A stretch of DNA of 64,000 bases, from positions 23,366 to 87,365 of the forward strand of contig NZ_BPQM01000063.1 in the NCBI RefSeq assembly GCF_022179245.1, in the 5' to 3' direction. The stretch is from Methylobacterium gregans. GTDB taxonomy: Bacteria; Pseudomonadota; Alphaproteobacteria; Rhizobiales; Beijerinckiaceae. A program made the translations under genes and the position numbers. A model generated the notes under the pieces. That model searched no databases, was not told where the DNA came from, and saw nothing but the letters and a program-made list of their open reading frames with translations. Below, in pieces: positions 26,854-35,632 of this stretch (its first letter is position 1; each line of letters begins with the position of its first letter).

Positions 26854-27639
26854 ATGCTGCTCTACGAGCACCCGCTCTCGTCCTACGCGCAGAAGGTCAA
26901 GATCGCGCTGCGCGAAAAGGGGCTCGCTTTCACCGCGGAGCTGCCCGTGGATTTTGGCACCGGGCGGCGGGACGGGCCCTTTGCCGAGGCCAATCCGCGA
27001 GCTGAGGTCCCGGTCCTCGTCGACGGTGCGGTGACGCTGTTCGAGTCGACGGTGATCCTCGAATACATCGAGGAACGCTGGCCTGAGCCGCCGCTGCTGC
27101 CGTCCGACCCCGCCGCCCGCGCGCGGGCGCGGCTCACCGAGGACATCTGCGACACGCAGTACGAGGCGGTGAACTGGGGCTACGGCGAGGTGCTGTGGTT
27201 CCGCCGCGCCTCCGGCGCGCTGGCCGAGCGGCTGAAGGCTCGGGCCGCCCGCCAGACCGGGGAGCTTCAGGCGTGGCTGGCGGAGCGCCTCGGCGAGGCA
27301 CCGTGGTTCGGCGGTTCCGATTTCGGCTGGGCGGATGCCGCGGCGGCCCCGGTGGTCAACCGCTCCATCCACTACGGCCTCGGACCGGCCGCGGGCAGCC
27401 CGCTCGCCCGCTGGCACGCGCGCCTCCGCAAACGCGCGTCCGTCGCCGAGACCTTCGCGGAGTTCGACGCCGCGGCCGAACGCATGGCGGCGGCCTCCGA
27501 GCACTACACGACGGGCGGCCGCCGCCGGGAGTACCGCGACCACCGGCTGGAATGGATGGTGAGGTCGGGCGGCGTCGAGGTGGTTCTCGCCGGCCTGCGC
27601 GACGGCAACATCCGCTTCTCCTGGCCGCACGGAGACTGA
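26854..27639 (+). CDS. Glutathione S-transferase family protein
   Basis: 261 residues. The N-terminal thioredoxin-fold domain shows LYEHPLSSYAQKVKIALREKG and the glutathione-contact motif EVPVLVDGAVTLFESTVILEYIEE. A helical C-terminal domain carries FGWADAAAAPV in place of the usual N-capping SxAD box. It is somewhat longer than ordinary GSTs (about 200-220) because of a C-terminal extension (YRDHRLEWMVRSGG). Likely detoxification or a specialised conjugation; the substrate is unknown. Confidence 0.85.
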   Translation: MLLYEHPLSSYAQKVKIALREKGLAFTAELPVDFGTGRRDGPFAEANPRAEVPVLVDGAVTLFESTVILEYIEERWPEPPLLPSDPAARARARLTEDICDTQYEAVNWGYGEVLWFRRASGALAERLKARAARQTGELQAWLAERLGEAPWFGGSDFGWADAAAAPVVNRSIHYGLGPAAGSPLARWHARLRKRASVAETFAEFDAAAERMAAASEHYTTGGRRREYRDHRLEWMVRSGGVEVVLAGLRDGNIRFSWPHGD

Positions 27640-27736
27640 CGCCGGCGCGTCCTGTCGCGGTTCGCGCCGCCCGGATCGAGCTCCCGGCGCGGCCGCCCTG
27701 CATCACCTTCGCGGCATTGCGACGCCCGCAACCCAC

Positions 27737-27761
27737 GGAACGCCCCGCGGCGGCCCCGGTT
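27737..27761 (+). promoter_or_regulatory. Candidate EcfG-type (general stress) promoter for the SDR gene
   Basis: GGAAC, 16 bases, then GGTT resembles the sigma-EcfG consensus GGAAC-N16/17-CGTT used in the PhyR-controlled stress response of alphaproteobacteria. It ends 28 bp before the SDR start, the right distance. One base of the -10 element differs from the consensus. Confidence 0.4.
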
Positions 27762-27789
27762 GGCACCCCGACTCAACCGGAGACATGCG

Positions 27790-28668
27790 ATGACCGACAG
27801 CAACCCGCTGACCAAGTACCCGCGCCCACCCTTCGAGGGCCAGCCGCAGAGCTTTCCCGGCAAGACCGGCCGGATGAAACCCGAACCGGACCACGGCGAG
27901 GAGAGCTACAGGGGCTCCGGGAAGCTCACCGGCAAGGCGGCGCTGATCACCGGCGGCGATTCGGGCATCGGACGGGCGGTCGCCATCGCCTACGCGCGCG
28001 AGGGCGCGGACGTGGCGATCTCCTACCTGCCCGAGGAGCAGAAGGATGCCGAGGCGGTCGGCGCCTGGATCGAGAAGGCGGGCCGGCGCGCCCTGCTGCT
28101 GCCGGGCGACCTCAAGGATGCGGCCTACGCCCGCGAGATCGTCGCGCGCACTGCCGAGACCTTCGGCCGGCTCGACGTGGTGGTGAACAACGGCGCCTTC
28201 CAGCAGCCGAACCAAAGCCTCGACCAGATCGAGGACGCGGTGTTCGAGAACCATTTCCGCACCAACGTGTTCGGCGCCTTCTACGTGACGAAGGCCGCGA
28301 CCGCGTACCTCAAGCCCGGCGGCTCGGTGATCTTCACCTCGTCGGTGAACTCGAAACACCCGATGCCGTCGCTGCTGGCCTACAGCGCCACCAAGGGGGC
28401 GCTCAGCAACCTCGTGCTGAGCCTCGCGCAACTCCTGGCGGAGACGGGCATCCGAGTGAACGGCGTGCTGCCGGGCCCGATCTGGACGCCGTTCATTCCC
28501 TCCGGGATGGAGGAGGATTCGGTCAAGAGCTTCGGCAGCCAAGTTCCCTTCGGCCGGCCCGGCCAGCCGGCGGAGCTCGCCTCGGCCTACGTCATGCTCG
28601 CCGCGGAGGAGAGCAGCTACACGTCGGGCGCACTGATCACCGTCGCGGGCGCGATGCCTGTACTCTGA
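27790..28668 (+). CDS. Short-chain dehydrogenase/reductase, stress-type (YghA/YhdF-like)
   Basis: 292 residues. An N-terminal extension of about 45 residues (YPRPPFEGQPQSFPG) precedes the Rossmann motif GGDSGIGRA and is typical of the general-stress SDRs such as YghA and YhdF. NNGA, Ser in TSSVNSK and YSATK complete the active site. It reduces or oxidises an unknown aldehyde/alcohol with NAD(P)H. ATG 27790 follows GGAG. The candidate EcfG promoter upstream fits stress control. Confidence 0.87.
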   Translation: MTDSNPLTKYPRPPFEGQPQSFPGKTGRMKPEPDHGEESYRGSGKLTGKAALITGGDSGIGRAVAIAYAREGADVAISYLPEEQKDAEAVGAWIEKAGRRALLLPGDLKDAAYAREIVARTAETFGRLDVVVNNGAFQQPNQSLDQIEDAVFENHFRTNVFGAFYVTKAATAYLKPGGSVIFTSSVNSKHPMPSLLAYSATKGALSNLVLSLAQLLAETGIRVNGVLPGPIWTPFIPSGMEEDSVKSFGSQVPFGRPGQPAELASAYVMLAAEESSYTSGALITVAGAMPVL

Positions 28669-28967
28669 GGCGGCGCCTCGTTGTTCCCGGCCGCAGTGCC
28701 CCTCTCTCCCCGCGGGCGGGCAGGGGCGTCGCCGGTCGGGCAATGCCGTATTCCCGCAGGGGTCTGCTACATCCGATCGTGAGGGTTCGCCGAATGCAGA
28801 CATGTCGTGCATCAGAACCCATTATCCGCGTCGATCCACCACTCGATCCGCCCGCGGCAGCGAATTTTTAAGCCTAATGCCCGATGAAAGACGACCATGC
28901 TCTCCGGTCGACAGAAGTTGGCCGGGGAGCGGAGCGGTCTTCAGGCTTTGCCGCCGTGGGACGGGGA
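28669..28967. other. 299-bp non-coding gap before the TolC gene
   Basis: A GCCCCT/AGGGGC hairpin at 28698-28727 near the left end could terminate the SDR transcript. An AT-rich patch near 28860-28880 probably lies within the promoter of the TolC gene. An in-frame ATG at 28884 would add 28 residues ahead of the signal peptide. No other gene is supported. Confidence 0.4.
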
Positions 28968-30512
28968 ATGCGGAGTCGGATCGTCACAGCACGGATCGGG
29001 GAGCGAGTGCTGCTCGCGGGGCTCGCCGCCGCGCTCGTCGCCGGGCCGGCCAGCGCCCAGACGCTCGATCAGGCCGCCAGCGCGGCGCTGGAGAACAGCT
29101 TCGTTCTGCGCGCCGACCGGGCGCGGCAGGAGGGCGCTGAGGCACGCGAGCGCGGCGCCTTCGACGCCTTCATGCCGAGCGTGTCGCTGCTCGGCGACAA
29201 GCCGCTCTCCAGCCGCTTCACCTATGGCCCGCGCGTCGAGCCGACGCAGATCGGCATCGACTCCACGCCGCGCGCAGCGCCCCGCCAGTACGGCATAAGC
29301 GCCGACCTGCCGCTCTTCGACGGCTTCCAGCGCCTGCACACCCTGCGCTCGGCCCAGGCGCTCACCGATGCGGGCCGCTTCATCACCCTGAGCCAGCGTC
29401 AGCAGGTTCTGCTCGATGCGGCAATCGCCTACATCGCGGTCCTGCGCGACGTGCGGATCCTCGCCGCCCGGGAGGCCCAGATCGGGGCGATCAGGCGCAT
29501 CCGCGACGCGACCGCCCGCCAGTTCGAGGTCAATGACGCCACCCGCACCGACGTGGCGCTGACCCAGTCGCGCCTGCAGGAGGCCGAGGCCGCCCACGAC
29601 CGGGCGCGGGCGGAACTCGCCGCGGCGCGCCTCGCCTTCAAGCGCGTCACCCAGACCGAGCCGGAGCGGATGGTGCCGCCGCGCTTCCCTGACCGGCTCC
29701 CGCGCGACGAGCTGGCCTATGCGGAACTCGTGCGCGGCGCCAATCCCGGGCTCGCCGCCGCGCGCCTCGACGCGAAATCGGCGGCCTTCCAGGCGAGCGC
29801 GACGGTGAGCGCGGTGCTGCCGCAGGTGAACCTGCAGGTCACCCACGCCTCGACCTTCGGCTACAGCCCGACGCTCGACCGCATCACCGACACCACCGCC
29901 CGGGTCGTCGCGCGCATCCCTCTCTACCAGCCCGGCGCCTTCCCGAAGATCGACGAGGCCTCCGCGCTCGCCCGACAGCGGGGCTACGAAGTGCAGGATC
30001 AGGAACTGGCGACGATCATCGCGGCCCGGACCGCCTTTGCCAGGCGCGCGGCGATCGCGGACCAGCTGCGGCGACTGACCGAGCGGCTGACCTTCCTGCG
30101 CGCGACGATCCGGGGCTTCGAGGTGGAGCGGGGCGCGGGCTTCCGCACCGTGCTGGACGAGCTGAACCTGCGGGCGGAACTTGCCGACGCGGAGGTTGCC
30201 GCCGCCGCCGTCTTGACGGAGCGCGACGCGTTGAGCCTCCAGCTCTCGGCCGCCGCGAATCTCCTCGACGTCGGCCTGAGCGTGTCGGCGGATCGCCGAT
30301 TCGAGACGCTCGCCGCGGTGCGCGACCCTCTGACGACCGCCGCCCTGCGGCGCGGCGGCGAGGCCGCGCCGGTGAAGCTCGCGAGCGGCGCCGGGGGAGG
30401 GCGCCCGGAGCCGGCGGCGCTCACCCTGCGCGGCCGGATCGACGAGCCGGCGCAGGCGCGCTTCGGGCTCGTGCCCTACGGCCGCACCGGCAGGGTCGCC
30501 CTGACGCAGTGA
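28968..30512 (+). CDS. tolC: TolC-family outer-membrane export protein
   Basis: 514 residues. A signal peptide (VLLAGLAAALVAGPASAQ) precedes two TolC repeats: TLDQAASAALENSFVLRADRARQEG and later NPGLAAARLDAKSAAFQASATVSAVLPQ. Long coiled helices and RAELADAEVAAAAVLTERDALSLQL are typical of the periplasmic tunnel. It forms the outer-membrane duct for type I secretion or efflux. It faces the ABC exporter, HlyD adaptor and peptide genes, which lie on the opposite strand 300 bp away, and is their obvious partner. The C-terminal 70 residues are Ala/Gly-rich and unconserved. Confidence 0.87.
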   Translation: MRSRIVTARIGERVLLAGLAAALVAGPASAQTLDQAASAALENSFVLRADRARQEGAEARERGAFDAFMPSVSLLGDKPLSSRFTYGPRVEPTQIGIDSTPRAAPRQYGISADLPLFDGFQRLHTLRSAQALTDAGRFITLSQRQQVLLDAAIAYIAVLRDVRILAAREAQIGAIRRIRDATARQFEVNDATRTDVALTQSRLQEAEAAHDRARAELAAARLAFKRVTQTEPERMVPPRFPDRLPRDELAYAELVRGANPGLAAARLDAKSAAFQASATVSAVLPQVNLQVTHASTFGYSPTLDRITDTTARVVARIPLYQPGAFPKIDEASALARQRGYEVQDQELATIIAARTAFARRAAIADQLRRLTERLTFLRATIRGFEVERGAGFRTVLDELNLRAELADAEVAAAAVLTERDALSLQLSAAANLLDVGLSVSADRRFETLAAVRDPLTTAALRRGGEAAPVKLASGAGGGRPEPAALTLRGRIDEPAQARFGLVPYGRTGRVALTQ

Positions 30513-30814
30513 GGCGAGGGAGATCCCGGTTGCGGCAGGTTGCCAGCGTCGGGTCCGGGTGATCCTGCCGGTCAATCGTGGCGAGCTTGGCACGCACCAT
30601 CATGCCGACGAGGATAGGGCTTCTCCCGTGCGGGCGGCGACAGAGCCTGCGCCCTCATTCCGGGGACCTGCAGGCGAGCCGGGAAGACGTCTCATACCCC
30701 TCCTCATCGAGACCCTCGGGTGCCGTGTCCCGCGCCGTCGCCCCGGCTTCGCCGACGGCGCTCCGGAACGACCCTGGCGAGAGCTCGACCCTATCCTTTC
30801 AATGGGTAACGGTC
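30513..30814. other. 302-bp gap between convergent tolC and ABC exporter genes
   Basis: No gene is supported. It holds an inverted repeat GCGCCGTCG / CGACGGCGC (30732-30761, 9-bp stem, 12-base loop) that may terminate both transcripts. Confidence 0.45.
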
Positions 30815-32965
30815 TCACGCCCGCGCCGGGATCCTCCGCCCGGCGCCCGGCGCCCGCGCATCCTCCACGAGGCGGCCGCCCTCTATGCGCAGGACGCGGT
30901 CGACCTGATCGAGCATGCGCTCGCTGTGGGTGATGAAGACCTTGGCGGCCCGGATCCCCTTCAGGCTCTCGACGAGCGCGGCCTCGGTCGTGGGGTCGAG
31001 GTTGGCGGTGACCTCGTCAAGGAGCAGCAGGCGCGGGCGGCGGCAGAGCGCGCGGGCCAGCAGCAGGCGGCGGCGCTGACCCGTCGAGAGCAGGCCGCCT
31101 TCCTCCGAGACCAGGGTGGCGTATCCCTGCGGCAGGCGCTCGATCTCGTCGCGCAGGCCGACGCAGACGAGCGCTGCCTCCATCTCGGCCCGCGAGACGG
31201 CCGGGTCGAACAGCGCGAGGTTGTCGGCCACGGTGCCGGCGAACAGGCCGTCGTCGGCGAAGACCACGCCGAGATTGCTGCGGTACTCCCGCTTGCCGAA
31301 CTGCGCGAGCGGGCTGCCGTCCACCAGCACGCGCCCGTCCGCCGGCTCGTGCAGGCTGGCGAGGATCTTCATCAGCGAGGACTTGCCCGAGCCCGAGACC
31401 CCGACGATCGCCACGGTCTCGTGGGCCGCGAGGTCGATCCGCAGATTCACGTCGCGCAGGATCGGCTCGTCGGCCCGGCCGAACTGCACGGTGACGTTCT
31501 CCAGCCGCACCTCGCGGTTGAGCGTCCGGTGGAAGGTCGCGTCCTGCAGGCCGGCCTCCGGCTCCTGGCCGAGCACGTCGTCGAGGCGCTGGAAATGCAC
31601 CCGCATCGCCGAGAGGTGCATCAGGTTGCTGGTGAGCAGGTTGACGCGCTCGAAGAACTCGGTCCGGAGCGCGAAGAAGGCGTAGAGCGTGCCGATCGTC
31701 AGCGTGTTCGCGATCACGCCGACGATGCCCATGTAGAGGGTCGCCACCGTGCTCGCGACGATGACGAGGTGCATGAACAGCTCGGCGTCGATCCCCGCCT
31801 TGCGCGCCCGGAAGTCGAGATTGGCGAAGCGCGAGAAGCTCTCGAACCAGCGCATCGCGAAGAGTTCGGTGCCGTTATGCGCCTTCAGGCTGTCGACGCG
31901 GCGCAGGCCGTCGAGAAGCCGCGCGCGCTCCTCCGAGCGCGCCTCCAGCGAGCCGAAGGTCGCCTGGTTGAGCTTCGGGAAGGTCAGGAAGCGCATCCCG
32001 ATCACGGCGACGAGGGTGAGCATCGTCACCACCGCCATGGCGGGGGCGTAGTAGAGCATCAGCCCGATGATCAGGATCGAGGTGGCGCTGTCGGCGAACG
32101 CCGTGACGAGCCCGCCGACGAGGAACGCCTTGACGTGCTCGATCGAGTCGACCCGGGCCACGAAGTCGCCGGGGTGGCGCAGCTCGAAATAGTTCAGCGG
32201 CAGCCGGAAGGCGTGGCCGACGACGTTGCGGGTGAACTGGAGCTGGAGCAGCGTCGAGGCCCGCAGGGTCACGTAGTCGCGCAGCCAGCGCCCGACCGCC
32301 TCGAAGCTCAGCAGCAGGACGAGACCGATCGCCAGAACGTGGAGCAGGTCGAGGTCGACCTGCGGGATCACCACGTCGAGGGCGATCTGCAGGAGCACCG
32401 GCATGGCGAGCCCGAGCAGCGCGATCGCGACCGTGACGAGGCTGATCTGCCAGACCGTGCTGCCGAGCCCGCTCGTCGCGCGGAACACCTCCCGGAAGGT
32501 CAGCTTCTTCTCGGCCCGCACCCGCTTGAGGTCCATCCGCGGCGCGAACTCCAGCACCACGCCGGAAAAGAGCTGCTCCATGTCGGCGCGCTCGTAGAGG
32601 CGCAGGCCGAATTCCGGATCGTGCACCCGGTAGCGCCCGCCCCGGACCGATTCGAGCACCACGAAGTGGTTGCCCCGCCAGTGCAGGATCGCGGGCAGCT
32701 GGACGCCCTTCAGCTCGTCGATGTTGGTGAGCGCGTAGCCGCCCGCGTCGAGGCCGAGCGTGTCGGCGAGCTCCACGATGTCAGCCAGCGACATGCCGGT
32801 GCGCGAGAGCGGGAACAGCGCGCGCAGGTAGGCAAGGTCGATGTCGTGGCGGTGGTAGTTCGCCACCATGGCGAGGCAGGTCAGCCCGCACTCGTTGGTC
32901 TCGCTCTGCACCAAGGAGCGCACGCGCCGCCGGCCGCCCGCCAAGCCTCTCAGCCACTCGCTCAT
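30815..32965 (-). CDS. Peptidase-containing ABC exporter (C39, PCAT) for double-glycine peptides
   Basis: 716 residues, the usual length of PCATs. Residues 1 to about 130 are a C39 cysteine peptidase: Q20 and C26 in QSETNECG, H100 in HWRGNHFV, and D116 in VHDPEFG, so the catalytic triad is intact. About 150-450 is a six-helix ABC membrane domain (VTVAIALLGLAMPVLLQIALD onwards). The ATPase has Walker A at about 520 (GVSGSGKSS) and Walker B at about 645 (LLLLDEVTANLD). The signature reads LSTGQRR rather than LSGGQ. It should cut leaders after Gly-Gly and export the core through HlyD and TolC. It lies 91 bp after hlyD on the same strand; the two 39-residue peptides upstream are the expected substrates. 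Confidence 0.92.
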   Translation of the reverse strand: MSEWLRGLAGGRRRVRSLVQSETNECGLTCLAMVANYHRHDIDLAYLRALFPLSRTGMSLADIVELADTLGLDAGGYALTNIDELKGVQLPAILHWRGNHFVVLESVRGGRYRVHDPEFGLRLYERADMEQLFSGVVLEFAPRMDLKRVRAEKKLTFREVFRATSGLGSTVWQISLVTVAIALLGLAMPVLLQIALDVVIPQVDLDLLHVLAIGLVLLLSFEAVGRWLRDYVTLRASTLLQLQFTRNVVGHAFRLPLNYFELRHPGDFVARVDSIEHVKAFLVGGLVTAFADSATSILIIGLMLYYAPAMAVVTMLTLVAVIGMRFLTFPKLNQATFGSLEARSEERARLLDGLRRVDSLKAHNGTELFAMRWFESFSRFANLDFRARKAGIDAELFMHLVIVASTVATLYMGIVGVIANTLTIGTLYAFFALRTEFFERVNLLTSNLMHLSAMRVHFQRLDDVLGQEPEAGLQDATFHRTLNREVRLENVTVQFGRADEPILRDVNLRIDLAAHETVAIVGVSGSGKSSLMKILASLHEPADGRVLVDGSPLAQFGKREYRSNLGVVFADDGLFAGTVADNLALFDPAVSRAEMEAALVCVGLRDEIERLPQGYATLVSEEGGLLSTGQRRRLLLARALCRRPRLLLLDEVTANLDPTTEAALVESLKGIRAAKVFITHSERMLDQVDRVLRIEGGRLVEDARAPGAGRRIPARA

Positions 32966-33056
32966 CCGAGCCTCGCTCCGGTTCCTGGCAGGTCTTCTGT
33001 CTTGATGCGCGCTCTCGCGCCGGACCGGCGTTCACCTCGGCCGAGAGCGCGGGCGA

Positions 33057-34355
33057 TCAGCCGCGCCCGCGCATCGCGCGGATGGGGTCGAGCATCCAGT
33101 CGATCAGCCGCCGCTTCTCGACCACGATGTCGGCCGAGAGCGTCGAGCCGATGCGGATCGGCTCGTCCACGCCGTAGGCCCGGATGGTGCGGGAATCCGG
33201 CCGCACGTCGATCCGGTAGGTCGACTGCCGGGTGAGCGAAGTCGGGTCGAACACCGCCTCGCCCGCATCCGCCATCGCCACCGCGGGCGCGCGCAGCGGC
33301 GTGCCGGCGATCTGGGTGATCGTGCCGTGCGCGATCCCGAAGGTCTTGAACGGGAAGGCGTCGTACTTGATCACCACGTCCTGGCCGACCTTGGCGAGGC
33401 CGATGGCGCGGGCCGGCACCTCCAGCACGATCACCGGCTCGGCGGAGGAATCGCCCACGATCGCGAGGACTTGGTCGGCCGAGACCGAGGCGCCGGGCTC
33501 GACGAACAGGCCCGCCACCTGACCGTCGACGGGCGAGACGATGTCGAGGCGCTCCAGGGCGCTGTAGCCGGTGAGCTGGGCCTCGATCGTGCTCAGCTCG
33601 TTCTCGGTGGCGGCGAGCTGGGCGGCCTTCTCGGTCGCGGTGGTGCGCTGGCCGGTCAGGCGCTCGGCGGTCGACTGCTTCAGCTCGGCCCGGCGGGCGC
33701 GCAGCTCCGCGATCTGGCGCGCGTAGTCGAGGGCGATGCGGCGCTGGCTGTTGAGCGATTCGCGGGTCGCGTAGCCCTGGTTCATGTAGGACTGCACGCG
33801 CGCGACCATCTCCTCCTGCTGGCGCAGGCCCTCCTTCAGGGCCCGCTCCTGCTCGTCGAAGGCGCGGGTGACGTTGGCGACGTTGCTCTCGGTCTCGCTG
33901 CGGTCGCCCTTCGTGGCGTCGAGGAACGCGATCAGGCGCTCGCGGTCGCGCTGGAGGTTGGCCTTGCGCTCGCGCAGGCTCCGCAGGTTCGCGGTCACGG
34001 TCGAGACGCCGCCGGTGGTCTGGTCGCGCACCTGGATCTGCATCAGGCGCTGGCCGCGGGTGACGCGGTCGCCCTGGCGCACGTCGATACCCTGCACGAT
34101 GCCGGCGGCCCGCGCGTCGAGACGGGTCAGGCCGGAGGCGGCCGAGACGTAGCCCCGCACGGATTCGCTGCGGGCGAACCGCCCGAGGAACAGACCCGCC
34201 ACCAGGGCGACGACGAGCGCGCCGAAGAACCACGCCATCCACGAGGCGCCGCGGTCCTGCTGCAGGTGCATCGTCGCGCCGGGCCGGCGCTTCTGGAAAG
34301 CCGCGACGGCGGAGGACCGGCCGGATTCGGTGTCCGGCGTATCAGGCTCGCTCAT
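33057..34355 (-). CDS. HlyD-family membrane-fusion adaptor
   Basis: 432 residues. One N-terminal membrane helix (MAWFFGALVVALVAGLFLG, about 39-58) is followed by the lipoyl half-motif SGLTRLDARAAGIVQGIDVRQGD, a long coiled-coil hairpin (about 120-260), the second lipoyl half (IVSPVDGQVAGLFVEPGASV) and a beta-barrel domain. It links the inner-membrane ABC exporter to the outer-membrane TolC protein. It starts nine bases after the acyltransferase stop and belongs to the same operon. Confidence 0.9.
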   Translation of the reverse strand: MSEPDTPDTESGRSSAVAAFQKRRPGATMHLQQDRGASWMAWFFGALVVALVAGLFLGRFARSESVRGYVSAASGLTRLDARAAGIVQGIDVRQGDRVTRGQRLMQIQVRDQTTGGVSTVTANLRSLRERKANLQRDRERLIAFLDATKGDRSETESNVANVTRAFDEQERALKEGLRQQEEMVARVQSYMNQGYATRESLNSQRRIALDYARQIAELRARRAELKQSTAERLTGQRTTATEKAAQLAATENELSTIEAQLTGYSALERLDIVSPVDGQVAGLFVEPGASVSADQVLAIVGDSSAEPVIVLEVPARAIGLAKVGQDVVIKYDAFPFKTFGIAHGTITQIAGTPLRAPAVAMADAGEAVFDPTSLTRQSTYRIDVRPDSRTIRAYGVDEPIRIGSTLSADIVVEKRRLIDWMLDPIRAMRGRG

Positions 34356-34364
34356 GGTTCTGGA

Positions 34365-35318
34365 TCACGCGGCAGTCCGGATCTGTTCATCCGCCTCCGT
34401 TGTCGGGGAAGCGGCGCCCGTGACTGTATCGGCGACCGGTAAATAGTCTCGCAGCGCCGACCACAGGTGCCATTGCTCGGGCCGCGCCCGCAGGCTGGCC
34501 TCGATATGGGCGCGCACGAGGGCGGCGACGCGGGCGCGCTCGTCGGGCGCGCTCGACTGGACCTCGAAGGTGGGGCCGACCCGCACGAGGTCGCCCTTCG
34601 GCTCCATCGTGCAGGCTAGCGGCACGACGAGCGCGTTGGTGAGCCGGGCCAGCGTGTCGGTGCCGAAGGCGAAGCGGGTCTCCAGGCCCAGCACCGGCAT
34701 CGGAGCGGGGGCGCCGTAGGCCGGGTCGAGGTCGCAGAAGTTCACGACCACCGCGCCGTTGCGGGCGAATCGCACGGCCTCGAGAAAGCCCATCCGGTCG
34801 GTCACCTGATGGAAGCGCATCGCGACGCCGACCTCGCGGATCCGCTCGATCACCGCGGTCTCCAGGGGCATGTCGTCGCGCTGGCGCAGCACGAGGAGCG
34901 GCCGGCCCGGAAAGAAGCGTACCATCAGGCTCGCGAGCGAGAAGACGTAGGCCCCCATGTGAAGCGGCGTCAGGATCACGGGCCGCCCGGTCGCGGCCAC
35001 GCGCTCCAGCGCGGCCGGGTCCGAGACCGCGACGTGCCGCGTGTCGCGCAGGAGTGCCGGCACGGTGCGCACGAGGAGCGCCAGCCACTCGGCCTCGGTC
35101 TGCAGGTTGTGCAGCACCGCCGCGCGCTCCAGGCGCCGCGCCTCGCGGGCCGACTGGCGCAGGACGCGCTGGAACAGGCGGGCATGGCCGGGCGTCTCGA
35201 AGCCGCGCAGGACGCCCGCGATCGTGAACCGCGCCCGCAGCACGCTGCGCCGCGTCCGAAGCGGCAGACCGGCGATGCGGCGCGCCAGAAAACCGACGCG
35301 CGGGTCGATCACCGTCAT
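34365..35318 (-). CDS. LPLAT-superfamily (LpxL/HtrB-like) acyltransferase with an altered active site
   Basis: 317 residues. The fold pattern of lipid A secondary acyltransferases is recognisable: PVILTPLHMGAYVF, RQRDDMPLETAVIERIREVGV, FARNGAVVVNFCDLDP, FAFGTDTLARLTNALVVPL. However, the HX4D/E motif is not satisfied: after His120 the fifth residue is Val125, not Asp or Glu. It may be catalytically changed, may use another acid, or may act in a non-enzymatic role. It lies between the peptide genes and the exporter. Possible roles, all inferred: acylating the peptide, altering lipid A for self-protection, or accessory folding. No signal peptide is clear; membrane association is likely. Confidence 0.72.
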   Translation of the reverse strand: MTVIDPRVGFLARRIAGLPLRTRRSVLRARFTIAGVLRGFETPGHARLFQRVLRQSAREARRLERAAVLHNLQTEAEWLALLVRTVPALLRDTRHVAVSDPAALERVAATGRPVILTPLHMGAYVFSLASLMVRFFPGRPLLVLRQRDDMPLETAVIERIREVGVAMRFHQVTDRMGFLEAVRFARNGAVVVNFCDLDPAYGAPAPMPVLGLETRFAFGTDTLARLTNALVVPLACTMEPKGDLVRVGPTFEVQSSAPDERARVAALVRAHIEASLRARPEQWHLWSALRDYLPVADTVTGAASPTTEADEQIRTAA

Positions 35319-35350
35319 CTCGCGCTCCCCTGATCCGTCCGTGACACCGA

Positions 35351-35371
35351 CCGGGACGGACCGCGTCCCGG
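35351..35371. terminator. Hairpin between the peptide genes and the export genes
   Basis: CCGGGAC and GTCCCGG form a perfect 7-bp stem with a 7-base loop in the 109-bp gap. It could be a partial terminator or an mRNA-stabilising end, which would let the peptide genes be expressed more strongly than the transporter. Confidence 0.4.
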
Positions 35372-35427
35372 CCTCACCGGAGAGGCGCGCGGCGCCCGAG
35401 GCGGCCGCGCGCGTCTCGTTCAGGCCC

Positions 35428-35547
35428 TCAGCACTTCTTGGACTTGCCGCCGCAATCCTTGGCGGGCGGGCAGGCCGGGGGGGTCGGCTCGCACTTGGAG
35501 GTGCCGCCGGTCACAGTGTTCAGGGCCTTCGCGTCGAGCTTCGTCAT
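35428..35547 (-). CDS. Double-glycine leader Cys-rich peptide, copy 1
   Basis: 39 residues. Leader MTKLDAKALNTVTGG: hydrophobic Leu, Leu, Val at the spacing seen in C39-cleaved leaders, ending in Gly-Gly at 14-15. The predicted mature core of 24 residues begins TSKCEPTPPACPP and ends in KSKKC. Cys are at 19, 26, 32 and 39 (C-X6-C-X5-C-X6-C); with five Lys, one Glu and one Asp the core is cationic, and Pro-rich. Two disulfides are possible. GGGAG lies eight bases before the ATG. No known microcin or bacteriocin core was recognised. An internal Gly-Gly at 33-34 lacks the leader pattern and is unlikely to be cut. The operon partners are the C39 exporter, HlyD and the acyltransferase. Confidence 0.82.
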   Translation of the reverse strand: MTKLDAKALNTVTGGTSKCEPTPPACPPAKDCGGKSKKC

Positions 35548-35601
35548 GATCCGTACTCCCGATCTCTGCGTTGCGTCTGGGGCTGGAAATCCCGGAGGGC
35601 A

Positions 35602-35621
35602 CGCGCCGCGGTCACGGCGCG
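35602..35621. terminator. Hairpin between the two peptide genes
   Basis: CGCGCCG and CGGCGCG form a 7-bp stem with a 6-base loop in the 85-bp gap between the peptide genes. It could protect or end the transcript of the first gene. Confidence 0.35.
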
Positions 35622-35632
35622 CGCCCGTCAGA

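Noticed and set aside
35542..35547. Possible second cleavage at the internal Gly-Gly (residues 33-34) of the peptides
   Set aside because: The residues before it (CPPAKDC) lack the Leu/Val spacing needed by C39 peptidases. Only the Gly-Gly at 14-15 fits.
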